NCBI GenBank assembly: GCA_030248215.1
Contig: JASANG010002078.1
Coordinates: 62,001 to 126,000, forward strand
Direction of reading: 5' to 3'
Length of the DNA stretch: 64,000 bases
Source of the DNA: Enoplolaimus lenunculus
Taxonomy: Eukaryota > Nematoda > Enoplea > Enoplida > Thoracostomopsidae
Part shown: positions 1 to 10,800 of the stretch, in pieces
How positions within the stretch are numbered: position 1 is the stretch's first letter
Layout: each line of letters opens with the position of its first letter
The notes under the pieces: model-generated
Told to the model about the DNA's origin: nothing
Database searches by the model: none
What the model saw: only the letters and a program-made list of their open reading frames with translations
Made by a program: the position numbers and the translations under genes

Positions 1-323
1 ATATTGTAACAAACATATTAATAATTTATTTTTAAGACCCTATTTTGTATCAAAATCAATAGGAGTCTGTTCCCCTAATTAGAGTCCACAAAATGGTTAG
101 AGTCCGAAGCTGTGATTTAGTCCATTTACATCATTTTCCTAATTAGATTGCGCAAATGTTAAATGGACCAAATTAAGTTCAGTACAAATTTGAGTCATTA
201 CCTAGAATATATTTTACCAGCAGGTCAGCAGCATACGTACTCTAGTCTTTAAGTATTATCGTAAATAAACTTAAAGCGTTTTAAAAATCACTACCATAAA
301 GGTTAAAGGTGTTTTTTGCTAGG

Positions 324-2060
324 TAGTGTCGCGCAATTACCACTTTTTCTACTGGCCGGACGGCCGGCGGCCAAATGGACGTTTGACCGGCCAACCGGTC
401 ATTGGCCGCTGACCGGCTAATATACGAATTTTAAAAATTATCAAACATTTTTATAATGGTATATATACGTTATGTTTCTAATGCTATACTAAACATTTTA
501 GATTCAGTAATTCAACAAGAAACAACCTCATTGTGAAATATGCGTTAACTAAAAAACAACTTTAGTATAGTATTCAAACAGCTTTAATAGAAAACAGTTT
601 ACGTATTTATTTCTAAATTTTTCTATATACCACAACGTCTATGCAAAATATTGCCCATCACTTTCCCTTCATGCAATTAATACGACGAAACATTTAATGA
701 TCAAAATATTGCCGATCACTTTCCCTTCATGCAAATACGACGAAACATTTAATGATCAAAATATTGGCCTATGTTTCGCTGAGGGTCGTCCCGCTGTAGC
801 GGATAACAACAAGCAGGAATGCAGCGTAGGTAAATTAGCTTTTAAAACACGCCTTCTTGCGCATAATTTTATTTGCAAGCAATAAACAGGGGAGTAGCCA
901 GAGGGTGTCAGGTGTCAACTACCCTCCGTTTGGGATTTTAATTTTTCACTGGAACCAGGGGCGTACCGAGAAGGGAAGGGGGTCGCGCCCCCCCCCCAAT
1001 CGGAATCAGTTCGTGTGTCATAATTTACATTGCATACAAAGAATTACGGCTATCTTCTTGCTCACTTCATTTGCGATGTTGTTAATTATTCAATTTTCAA
1101 AAAATGTTTACTACGGCGCTGTTCAAAGAAAGACTTCGCCGCCAAACTCCCAAACCTAATCAGCTCAAATGTAATAATAATAAAACTTGTGTAAAGCTTC
1201 CCAGTTACACAATTGCTTGACCAGGGGGTTCCATTTTGGGGATTTAGTCAAAACAGTTTTGAACAAAGAAACGTTGTGAGGTTGTTATACACAGGGATTT
1301 CTACGGAAACAATGCATAAATTCTCGCTCGCTTCGCTCTCGAAGTCTTTAGAGCTTACCCTCAATCTTGGTTACAAGACAAAACCCGCGCACAAAGATCC
1401 TAAACTGAAGTTCTGGGCAATAGTTAAAATTCATGGCGTGTAGGGTTTCGCTCGCTTCGATCGCGATATCTTTTAAAAAACGTGTTCACGTAACAAAAAA
1501 TACGGTCTGGCCCAGATACCTAACGCGCTAAAAACTTATTGAACCTAACAAAGAGCTCTGAAACTGATCTCGGAGCCGAGTTGGAAAGCGTGACCAATCC
1601 CATATATCACGTCAAAAAACTTAGATGGCTCACTGCACTTTTAAAAGCCTTTCTCCTTAATTGGTGAGAAAATCTGAAATGATTCAATCTGATAAATTGT
1701 CAAAAAATATTTATGAAAGACTTCATTATATTTTTCTAAAAAGCCAAAGAACTCAGATCATCTGAGAAGAGCTTTATCTCACAACACGAGCTGTCCATAA
1801 AACAGCAGCAACCAAAGAATTCTCAACTAGTGAACATTAACCACAATGATGACGAAACTAGGCAACATTTCAGATTTAAGCTAAAAGTTTTATCTTAACA
1901 TTGACATAATGATGATGATGACAGTAGGTAACATTTCAGACTGCAGCTAAAGTTTCAGAGTCGAAATCCAAATATTATTAAAATGTTAAATTAATGTTTT
2001 TCGTTTTTTCTGTGGCAAGCAATTATTGGCGGGCCAGTTCCAGACCAGCGCACAACACTA
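324..2060 (+). mobile_element. hAT-like non-autonomous transposon, copy A
   Basis: The ends are inverted repeats: left TAGTGTCGCGCAATTACC, right (reverse complement) TAGTGTTGTGCGCTGG. They are flanked by TTGCTAGG (316-323) and CTGCGAGG (2061-2068), a probable 8-bp target duplication with 2 mismatches, which is the hAT pattern. Next to the left end is a run of GGCC/CCGG motifs. The interior has an imperfect ~55-bp direct duplication (about 645-756) and a GC-rich insert with a C run near 960-1000. No transposase reading frame. Copies B (4794-5590) and C (53030-53802) share the ends and interior. Confidence 0.6.
645..756. repeat. direct tandem duplication, two ~55-bp units
   Basis: The block containing ATCACTTTCCCTTCATGCAA and ACGACGAAACATTTAATGAT occurs twice head to tail, with a 4-bp indel (TTAA) between copies. 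It lies inside hAT-like copy A. Confidence 0.7.
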
Positions 2061-3016
2061 CTGCGAGGTCTATATAACTGAACCTGGGTGGATAAATAAA
2101 TATCACTCGGGAACCGAATAAGCGGGGGTACTTTATGAAGATATGCAATAAATATAAATCATACCTCTTTTTCTGATCACTACAATAAACCTCTTAAACG
2201 CAAACCATAATTAAATGGATGGTATATCTATGAAATAAACGGCCGTGTGATTTTAAAGCTATCAATCCAAGACTAAATTAAATGACTGGTCAATCTTTGA
2301 GGTAAAAATCAAGATCCAAATCTGAATTTTAATTTGTCTTTCAAATTTGCACCCACTTTTTTTAAGTTTACTAAGCATCGTACAATTGTGAAAAGTTAAA
2401 ACGTTTCAAATTAATTTTGCAAAACAATTATATACTTATAAACGTTTTACTTCATCGCCCGTGTCGCTAATTTCTTATGAAACTGCCACATTTTATTGTA
2501 CGGTGCAAATATGATATCTTGTTCTGATTGACCAAATATGTCTCCTGAAAAAGAAAAAAATTCAATCTTATCAAACATTGTATTTTTAGATTTCTGAGTT
2601 TGCTCGCATATTCGTCCAAACTGTCAGCGAATTGTATACACTGATTTCGGTATTCTTCAAGTAGCTCCTTACCAAATGCAAATTTCAAAATTTACCACAC
2701 TTTTGCTTGTACCTATAGTAACCGCTGTTTCGCTTCCTCGCACGACTGCAATCTTAGGATTATAGTAAATTTATAGCTACGGCCCTAAAAGTAACATTAC
2801 CCTGTATAAAAGTGTCGCATAAATTTTACAATATCGTTATTTTGCTTCCGTGGCAACTAAACACAAATAAAGAAATGACAGCAAGCCAAATTTGATAAGT
2901 TTAAAAAGCTAAAAAACGAAAACTCTTTATGATTTGAAAATTGAAGTTATTTAACTAAAAATTTCAAAAGTTATAAAACGTTTCACTGGTACAAACATGA
3001 AGCGTATTTTACTAAC
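2061..3016. other. gene-poor stretch between hAT copy A and P450 exon 2
   Basis: AT-rich DNA. Apart from the weak open frame at 2467-2688 I see no exon, RNA gene or element boundary. Confidence 0.5.
2467..2688 (-). other. unassigned open frame downstream of the P450 exons
   Basis: A 73-codon open frame downstream of P450 exon 2 on the same strand. Its first half (FGKELLEEYRNQCIQFADSL) is helical and charged, so it could be a P450 exon or chance. I see no P450 signature and no clear acceptor, and it begins at a non-ATG codon behind a stop. Low support; recorded only because it lies where the next P450 exons would be expected. Confidence 0.12.
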
Positions 3017-3799
3017 CCATCATGGTTTCTGGCCGATCTTGAAAATCATGCAAATTATCGATCAAAACTTCACGAACGTCTTCATAATTATTGAGAAAAA
3101 TTGCCGGTCGATTTCCAAGCCATATTGTTGTCGGATCGCCGTAAATCTTTGAAAATCTATGAACAGTTTCGCCAAACGAAAATTTTGAGCCTTTGAAATC
3201 TGACAACGCAACAAAAACATGAAAAGATTTCATAGATTTCAGTTTCATGGAGTCACGCCAAGCTTAACATATTAATGTTTTATAGTTTGTGAAGAAATCA
3301 ATTTGTCTTTAAAGATACTAACTGAGAATTTTTTCATTAACAAATATTCATTAGTCAGGAATGAATTTTTCAAGACCACATAAAAGACATAACACCGTGA
3401 TTCATTTCTAACTGCTAACACCAATCTAACGATTTTGAGATTAGCACCCTGTATATTAACACCACGTTTGCCTAAAAATTGCATATATATTATTTTTCCA
3501 GTTTGACCTAACACGTAAAAACCATACACCGCATCTGTGTTGCTAAATTTGGATTTTAAACGCTATTTCAATGACACTAGATCGTTTTTAATTGAAAAAT
3601 TGTTTTCTATCGCTGTCTAATATTGAAACGTAAAAAAAAATCTTTTACACAAAAAATTTCCAGCGAACGGAATCGGAAATGGGCCGGGTGGAAGCATTCT
3701 GCGATACCAGTACATACGGATAACAAAGTACCATGAAATGATCCCAATTGCAGCAGAGATAACCAGCAGGAAAGGATGCGATAGCAGTGTTAAAATCAT
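3017..3799 (-). CDS. cytochrome P450 (CYP2-like), first two coding exons only
   Basis: Two exons of a microsomal P450 mono-oxygenase, read on the minus strand. Exon 1 (3799-3649) starts at ATG and encodes a hydrophobic N-terminal membrane anchor (LLVISAAIGIISWYFVI), a short basic stretch and the proline hinge LPPGPFPIPFAGN typical of ER P450s. Exon 2 (3199-3017) encodes FGETVHRFSKIYGDPTTIWLG and the following beta/B-helix region with EDVREVLIDNLHDFQDRPE, which matches the region after the hinge in CYP2-clan enzymes. The junction works in phase 1 with donor GTAAAAG and exon 2 ends in phase 1. No I-helix, ExxR or heme-cysteine motif was found between 3016 and 1, so the rest lies beyond the left edge or is missing. 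Substrate cannot be told. Alternative: a 5' gene fragment. Confidence 0.8.
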
Positions 3800-4159
3800 T
3801 TTTAGCAATATAATTTATACGTTTTAAGTTTTAGATTTCTAAACCTGTTTCCGTTTTCTAAAATAGTATAAACCAAAAACAATATCAAACGAAGATTAGA
3901 AACATTCAAGTTGGAAACTGACGGCTTTTAGTTTACTACATATACACTCTCCTGGGAGAGTTTTTAGTACAACTCAAATCTCAAGGAGTAACACTGAAAG
4001 CTTTATTCTATTCAGTAGTTGCCGTTATAAAGACTTTGCTAATTATTAAACGAGTGAACTCGGTCAGTTTTTAGAATGTCCAAATACTTTAGTCACCCGA
4101 CAGAGAGAGGGGCAATAAAAGGGGTTCCCATTTGGAGCCCAAATGACTTGGAATTTGTA

Positions 4160-4310
4160 CACTGCTTCAAAAAATGAAGAGTCAACTTGACTGTCTCCGA
4201 AATAGGCTATGCGGCACTACACAAAGTCAGTTAAATTCGACTCCGCCAGAGTCAAATTCGACTCACTGGGTCGCACGTTTGACTCTGGCGGAGTCGCACG
4301 TGCGAAAATG
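4160..4310. mobile_element. degraded GAGTCAA-type MITE fragment
   Basis: Begins with CACTGC after TA, then carries the AGAGTCAACTTGACT, CTCCGAAATAGGCT and GACTCCGCCAGAGTC blocks found in the intact palindromic MITEs at 34016, 38535 and 49215. The right half is lost or diverged. Confidence 0.55.
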
Positions 4311-4793
4311 TTACCCGCTCAATTTTAAGTTACAAAAATTTTTTATCAGTAATTGTCAAAACAAACCATTGAGTGAAAAATGTAACACCGAGCAATATTT
4401 TACCGTTAACACTAAGTGGTTTGCCGATGGGTGATCAGTGATTAAAAACATTCGTCGGTACAAATCGTTGTATTTTATTAAGAGCGCGTAAATAGCACAT
4501 TTCTTTACGGTTTCGACACAATTTGTGTTAATGCCTCTTTCAGTAAGCTATATAAATATTGTTCCAAGCCAAAGAAAAACATAACCTCTATAGGAAATTT
4601 TTGGATTTAACAGCACATTCCAAGAGTACTCAATGCGGTAAAACAGTTTAAAAATTAGGTTCTTCAATATTATCTCGTTAAAGTTTCTTTATGAAAATAT
4701 TAGGTGTGTAAAGAATCACAAATTTTTACCCGCGCTTTGAAATTCTTTACAGCCAAACTTTTCTTTTACCAACTCATCGAAGTGTTTGTGCAT

Positions 4794-5590
4794 TAGTGTT
4801 GTGTAGTTACCACTTTTTCTACTGGCCTGCCGGTCGGCGACCAATGAAACCATTGACCGGCCGGCCGTGGCCGCCGGGCGGCCAATATACAACATTTTAA
4901 AACATCAAAACTTCCAGAAGTGCAACGCAGACAAACCAGACATCAAAACACACCTGCGTTATATATTATATATATATATGTAAATATATATATATTTGTA
5001 TACAGTAAACAAGGGCATAGCAATAGGTGTTTTAGGTATATATATTTCTGAAATTTTGCGGCAATGACTCCTTTACCCGTTCTGAAACTGTAGGTACAAG
5101 TCGTCGCTATCACAAACAATCAAAACTTAAACCTAAATTAACTTCATTTATGTTGAATCTAACTCTAAACTACTTACTTTTCAAACCTTCCTTAATCGGT
5201 GAGAAAATCCGAGATGATTTAATCCGATTCCATTATTTCCTTTATTACTTTCAAAAAATATTTATATAGACTCCGGTGACAGATTATTTCACTATGTTTT
5301 TGTAAAAGGCAATGGAACCCAGATCATCAAAAGCACTTTATTCCACCATGAATTGTCTAGATTACAACTGCAACCAAAGTAGTTTCAATCAGTGATTCAA
5401 TCTTGACGTTGACCATGATGATAAGAGTAGACAAGATGTCAGATTTCAGCTAAAAGTTTTGGAATCGAAATGTAAATAAAATATGTTTAAAAATATTTAA
5501 TTTACGATGTCACAATTTTTCAGCTTTTTCTGTGATAAGCAACTGGCCAACCGGCAGACTGATTGGCCAGCCTAAATAATATACCGCGCA
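4794..5590 (+). mobile_element. hAT-like non-autonomous transposon, copy B
   Basis: The left end TAGTGTTGTGTAGTTACCAC and the adjacent GGCCGG-rich block match copy A. The interior from 5190 (CGGTGAGAAAATCCGAGATG onward) parallels 1660-2000 of copy A. The right side ends near 5590 at a GGCCAG/GCGCAC stretch; the last bases of the right end are eroded and no target duplication is certain. A (TA)n run lies at about 4960-4990. Confidence 0.6.
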
Positions 5591-6206
5591 CCGTGCTTAA
5601 TAATTCCAACACGTACACACGTAGTGCTAGATCATCACGTTGGGATTCTAATCATAATATAAAAATATTTCTCAGATAAAATGGAAAATATTCATGTGAG
5701 AAAAGGTTAAGCCCATATGCACGCACAAACTGCAATTGGAGACTGTTTCGATAACTTCACATCCGCTCCAGAGAACTTTTGGGCTACAAAATAAAGCAAA
5801 TATTTAATATAAAACAAATGCTATATATACTTTCCAAACTACTGCACCACCTAAAACCACTAGTTGTATAGATTAAAAAATCGTGCAAAAGCAGAATATA
5901 CTGTCTAAAAACTAAAAGTTCTTTAGCAAGTGATAAATATTGCCGAAACGACAAATTTTAAATCTTGAAGTAAATATTTGAAATAAAATAAAATAAATTT
6001 CTTATCTAAAGTTTTCTCGAATGATAATACAAGCTAACAACTTTACAGTGTTTTATATATAAAGTAATTTAGGGCTGCGCTATATTTGCTAAGATAACGT
6101 ACGTCCCATCCGAACAAAAAAATTTTCGCGGACCACGAAGTTAGAGCTGTGAAACATTTTGTGGGGAACCCTCTTGGACCTGTTTGTGGTACCACTCTTG
6201 TTACTG

Positions 6207-6440
6207 TAAGGTTTGTGCTATGCCTTTGTTGACGTGCGGCGCCGTCCTCGCGGCGCATTCCGTCACCGTCCGTCACCGTCACTCACCGTGCGGTGTTGTA
6301 CACAAATTAGACTCACGTACGATAACGTATGGTGACGGACGGCGCCGGACAGATGACGGACGGTGACGGCCGGCGCCGGACAGATGACGGACTGTGACGG
6401 ACGGTGACGGACGGCTGACGGAGTATAGAGCAACACTAAC
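6207..6440. repeat. small GACGG-type tandem array inside a MITE
   Basis: GC-rich repeats of GACGGACGGTGACGG and its complement, bounded by a left end AAGGTTTGTGCTATGCC then TTTGTTGACG and a right end whose complement reads CGTTAGTGTTGCTCTATACT. The same end sequences bound the large array at 9408-10578, so this is a shorter member of that family. Confidence 0.6.
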
Positions 6441-7829
6441 GCCGGCTCTTGCATTACGAGATTTTTGACGAGGACTGATTGAGTTCTTAGGCCCGGTTAT
6501 ATACCGAGGATGATCAAAATACTTTTCCGAAAGGTTAAGAAAGCTCTTCGGATTTATCTTATTTTATGGTTTCTATAGGATTGGGACCGGTCAGCTAAGC
6601 CTATCCACATATGTTTTGAGATATTAAGCTTATGATAGTTCGATGGAAAGTTACGTTGCTCTCTCACACCTGGAGTGCCCTTGCATTTACAATCCTTATT
6701 CGTCACCACAGCATTATGTTAGATTGTTTTTGTTAAACAGACAAGTACATCTTATCGACTGCAAGACGGCCTGCATGACCACTTCTGGACAACACTGTCA
6801 CAAGTTTTGAGGCTAGGAGACTGACATATCCGCGCAAATTTCTACTCCTTAATAAAACCACTGACCGCCGAGGAAGGTAACTCCCCACACCAGGGTGGCT
6901 ACAAAGGGTCTGAGACGGATTCAGGAGGAATTTGCGGTTTCGATTTGGATTCGGTTTCAGTTGTAAAAAAGCTGAATCAAAAACCAAATGCAACAATGTT
7001 TGGCAATATCTTCTTCAGGAAAGAAAGAGGGATCCGCACGGCTTATTTTTGGATTTTTTAGACTTCGGTGGAATCATAAATGACTTTTCTAATTGCAAAT
7101 CTGGAAAACTCCGTGGGCCGTAAATTTTTCGTACTTCTGGTACCATTTATTTCATATAAATGTGACACTTTAAGCTGTGTTATGTATATATATAAAACAA
7201 CGATGGTTCTGACTCTATTACAGCCCCACCGGAAAACGATCCGGCCCAGTTCTATAAATTGGTCGCACGACGTATACCTCTGGCTAGGGAAATCATAAAA
7301 TGAACTACTGCAGTGATGATACAGGCAATGTCAGGGCAGCATAAAACATAAGAACGCTTTCAACAGGCAATCGCTCATAGGTCATTAATATTAATGCAGT
7401 GACTGGTGTTTGAGCGCAAATCAGATCGAAACTAAACTACCTTCGAAAGTAAACTTTTTAAAAGCGCGTAGGGGGGCTAAAAATGCTCAAGAACTTGGTA
7501 GAACACTCGAGTTATACAAATAAATATCTTTATTTAAGTGGAGCGCGACTCTAATAGGCACTCAGTTTAAATGTCCATGGTTTGGGTAAATTGTCCACAT
7601 TTATCACCGTAAATTAGCACTAAAATTTTAAACTTGATGTTTACTTTCTTTTTAACGTGGCAAATTTTTTATACGATCTCATGCACACTTTGTTTCATAC
7701 ATTGTTTTCTATCGGTATTTACGAGGCTAGTTGAGTAAATGCGTCATTTCTAAGTTATATTTTCGCGTTCTACAAATAATAGGATTGCACATACATTTGT
7801 ATGCTTAAAGCGTTATTTTTATTTACGAT
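6441..7829. other. STAM 5' intergenic region
   Basis: No exon or clear element seen. It should contain the STAM promoter, but I see no TATA box or other motif that I would defend. Confidence 0.4.
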
Positions 7830-10800
7830 ATGCCTTTGTTGGGAGGAGCAACATCCCGGTATGATGAACCTGTTGGTACGTTAAATACCTATTCACATGT
7901 GCACGTTTTGCATCTTTAATTCCCAGCTGCAACTTGCAAGCTCCAAGTCTTTTCAAAGAAATATTTTCGTTCTGAATATGTAAACTAAACGATTTGATTA
8001 ATTTGCAACGACGGCAAGAAATATCAAGGATAACGTAGATATGTTCAGTCCAACCAATGATAAATTAATTCGACTTGCAAGGCTTTTGCATAAATTCTAG
8101 TTAATTGTTTGCAAGTGCTAGAACTTCAAAATTGTTTTGTTAAGAACTTGCACATGCAAGTCGCACGTGCTAGGTTTTGCTGCAAAAACTTGCACGTGGG
8201 AATAGGGCTTAATAATGGTTGCTATTGTTATTTGTACTTATTGAAAGATTTTGTTTGATAACTTGACTTTTGGTTTTGAAAGATAACCAGGATATGATGG
8301 GATATTAATTTACCGGAACCGCAGCCAGATGGTGAATTTTTACGAACCAAATATTGACAGTATATTATATAGCACCTCAGTTTGTGCGCTGTTGAAAATT
8401 GTTTGAGCCGCGCAAACCTATGTGTTTATCTGAGTTTAGTTTGTTTACTAGCCTAGGTTTTTCATTGTTACGTGCTTTAGTGTGGGGAAAACTTAAGCTT
8501 CTTGACTTGCTCAGGAATGCACTCGTAGTAAGATATTAAAAATGTCCGATTGTAAAAACTAGTTTTATGATGTTCAACAGCACAGCCGTAAATATTCGGT
8601 ATCCGGTAGAAGGGATATGCGTGCCGATAGCAAAATTTTTGCGTAAGCCGACTCTTGTTTTCAAATTTTGCCCAACCGATACGATGTCGACGTAGATACC
8701 AATCACGATTCTAATTTTAATACATCATGCTTAAAGAACTGTTGGAAAGGCCGCATTACATCAGAATAAACACAAAAACAAACCCTAACAACTATAAACC
8801 GTTATAATTTTATGATTTTATGGCAACGGTTTGGTCTAATTAATTTTTACAAACATTATCACTAATGCCGATTAATCGGTACATTTCTACCGCGGATATC
8901 AGTTTTTGTCGGGTATTAAACTGGAAACAGAAAGCAAGTCGCACCCTGTTGTAAAATTATGCATACCTATATAGCGCCTTCATATGCAGCAGTAGTAAAA
9001 CATGGAAGAACACTTATTGTAACAATTTTTGCTAATTATATGTTACGTATGTTTGATGGCTGCAAAAATGAGGTTTGTGTTGTTGTTCAAAATTTGTTGT
9101 TTAAGAGAAAGTCACTCACGAGACGAATACTAGCGAAAACTGGGCTCTGATCTTAGATATTTGTGACAGTGTGAAAGATGGTGGTTCGGCAGCAGCGAAA
9201 GAAATTTTGTTATCGTTAAAGAAGCGGTTGAATCATCGTGATCCACACGTTGTTTTGTTAACGCTGAGTGTAAGCTGACTGATGGTATTTTCCTTAATAT
9301 ATAAATTGAAGTGGCGACTCTTTATAAATAGTTTGCGAAGATAATGGTAGAATTTCAAAACTTCCAACAGGACGTAATTTGCAACTTGGTGTTCAGATAA
9401 ATAAGTAAGGGTTACGATATACTTTTGTTGACGCGCGGCGCCGTCCGTCAGCACTCGTACGGCGCCGTCCGTCAGCACTCGTACGGCGCCGTCCGTCAGC
9501 ACTCGTACGGCGCCGTCCGTCAGCACTCGTACGACGCCGTCCGTCAGCACTCGTACGGCGCCGTCCGTCAGCACTCGAACCGCGCCGTCCGTCAGCACTC
9601 GAACGGCGCCGTCCGTCAGCACTCGTACGGCGCCGTCCGTCAGCACTCGTACGGCGCCGTCCGTCAGCACTCGTACGGCGCCGTCCGTCAGCACTCGTAC
9701 GGCGCCGTCCGTCAGCACTCGTACGGCGCCGTCCGTCAGCACTCGTACGGCGCCGTCCGTCAGCACTCGTACGGCGCCGTCCGTCAGCACTCGTACGACG
9801 CCGTCCGTCAGCATTCGTACGACGCCGTCCGTCAGCATTCGTACGACGCCGTCCGTCAGCACTCGTACGGCGCCGTCCGTCAGCACTCGTACGGCGACGT
9901 CCGTCAGCAGCCGTACAGCACCGTCCGTCAGCAGCCATACGGCACCGTCCGTCAGCAGCCGTACGGCACCTTACGTCAGCAGCCGTATGGTGCCGTCCGT
10001 CAGCAGCAGTACGGCGCCAACCGTAAGCTCCCATGCGGCGCCGTCCGTCAGCACCCGTACGGCGTCGTCCGTCAGCACCCGTATTGCTACGGCGCGGTCC
10101 GACAGCACCCGTACGGAGCCGTCCGGCAGCACCAATACTACACCGTCCGTCACTCGTACTGCGCCGTCCGTCAGCACCCGTACTGCTACGGCGCGTTCCG
10201 ACAGCACCTGTACGGCGCGGTCCGATAGCACCCGTATGGCGCGGTCCGACAGCACCCTTACGGCACGGTCCGACAGCACCCGTACGGCACGGTCCGACAG
10301 CACCCGTACGGCACGGTCCGACAGCACCCGTACGGCACGGTCCGACAGCACCCGTACGGCACGGTCCGACAGCACCATACGGCGCGGTGCGACAGCACCC
10401 ACACTGCGCCGTCCGACAGCACCCGTACGAATCCGTCCGACAGCACCCGTACGAATCCGTCCGACAGCACCCGTCCGGAGCCGTCCGGCAGCACCAATAC
10501 AGCACCGTCCGTCACCCGTACTGCGCCGGACGGGTGACGGAGGGCACCGTACGTCAAGTATAGCGCAACCCTAACCGTTAAACATTTTTTGCTTTAGCTT
10601 TTTGCGTTTTTGTATGTCGATCTTGAACGCATAAGATTGTTTCTTTAGTTGTAAGCGTAATGTTTTTTCAGTTACTGGATTCCCTCGTTAGTAATGCAGG
10701 ATCCGCATTCCGGTCAGAAGCGGCGTCCCGCGAGTTTGTGAGCGAGCTGAGAAGTAAAGCAACTGGTGTAAGTTGTCGTGGATAATTACTTTATGGATAA

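Noticed and set aside
9233-10574. Long repetitive open frames (up to 370 codons) on both strands of the STAM intron 2 array
   Set aside because: They arise because a 24-bp repeat without stops keeps every frame open; no starts, codon bias or domains, and the array is intronic.
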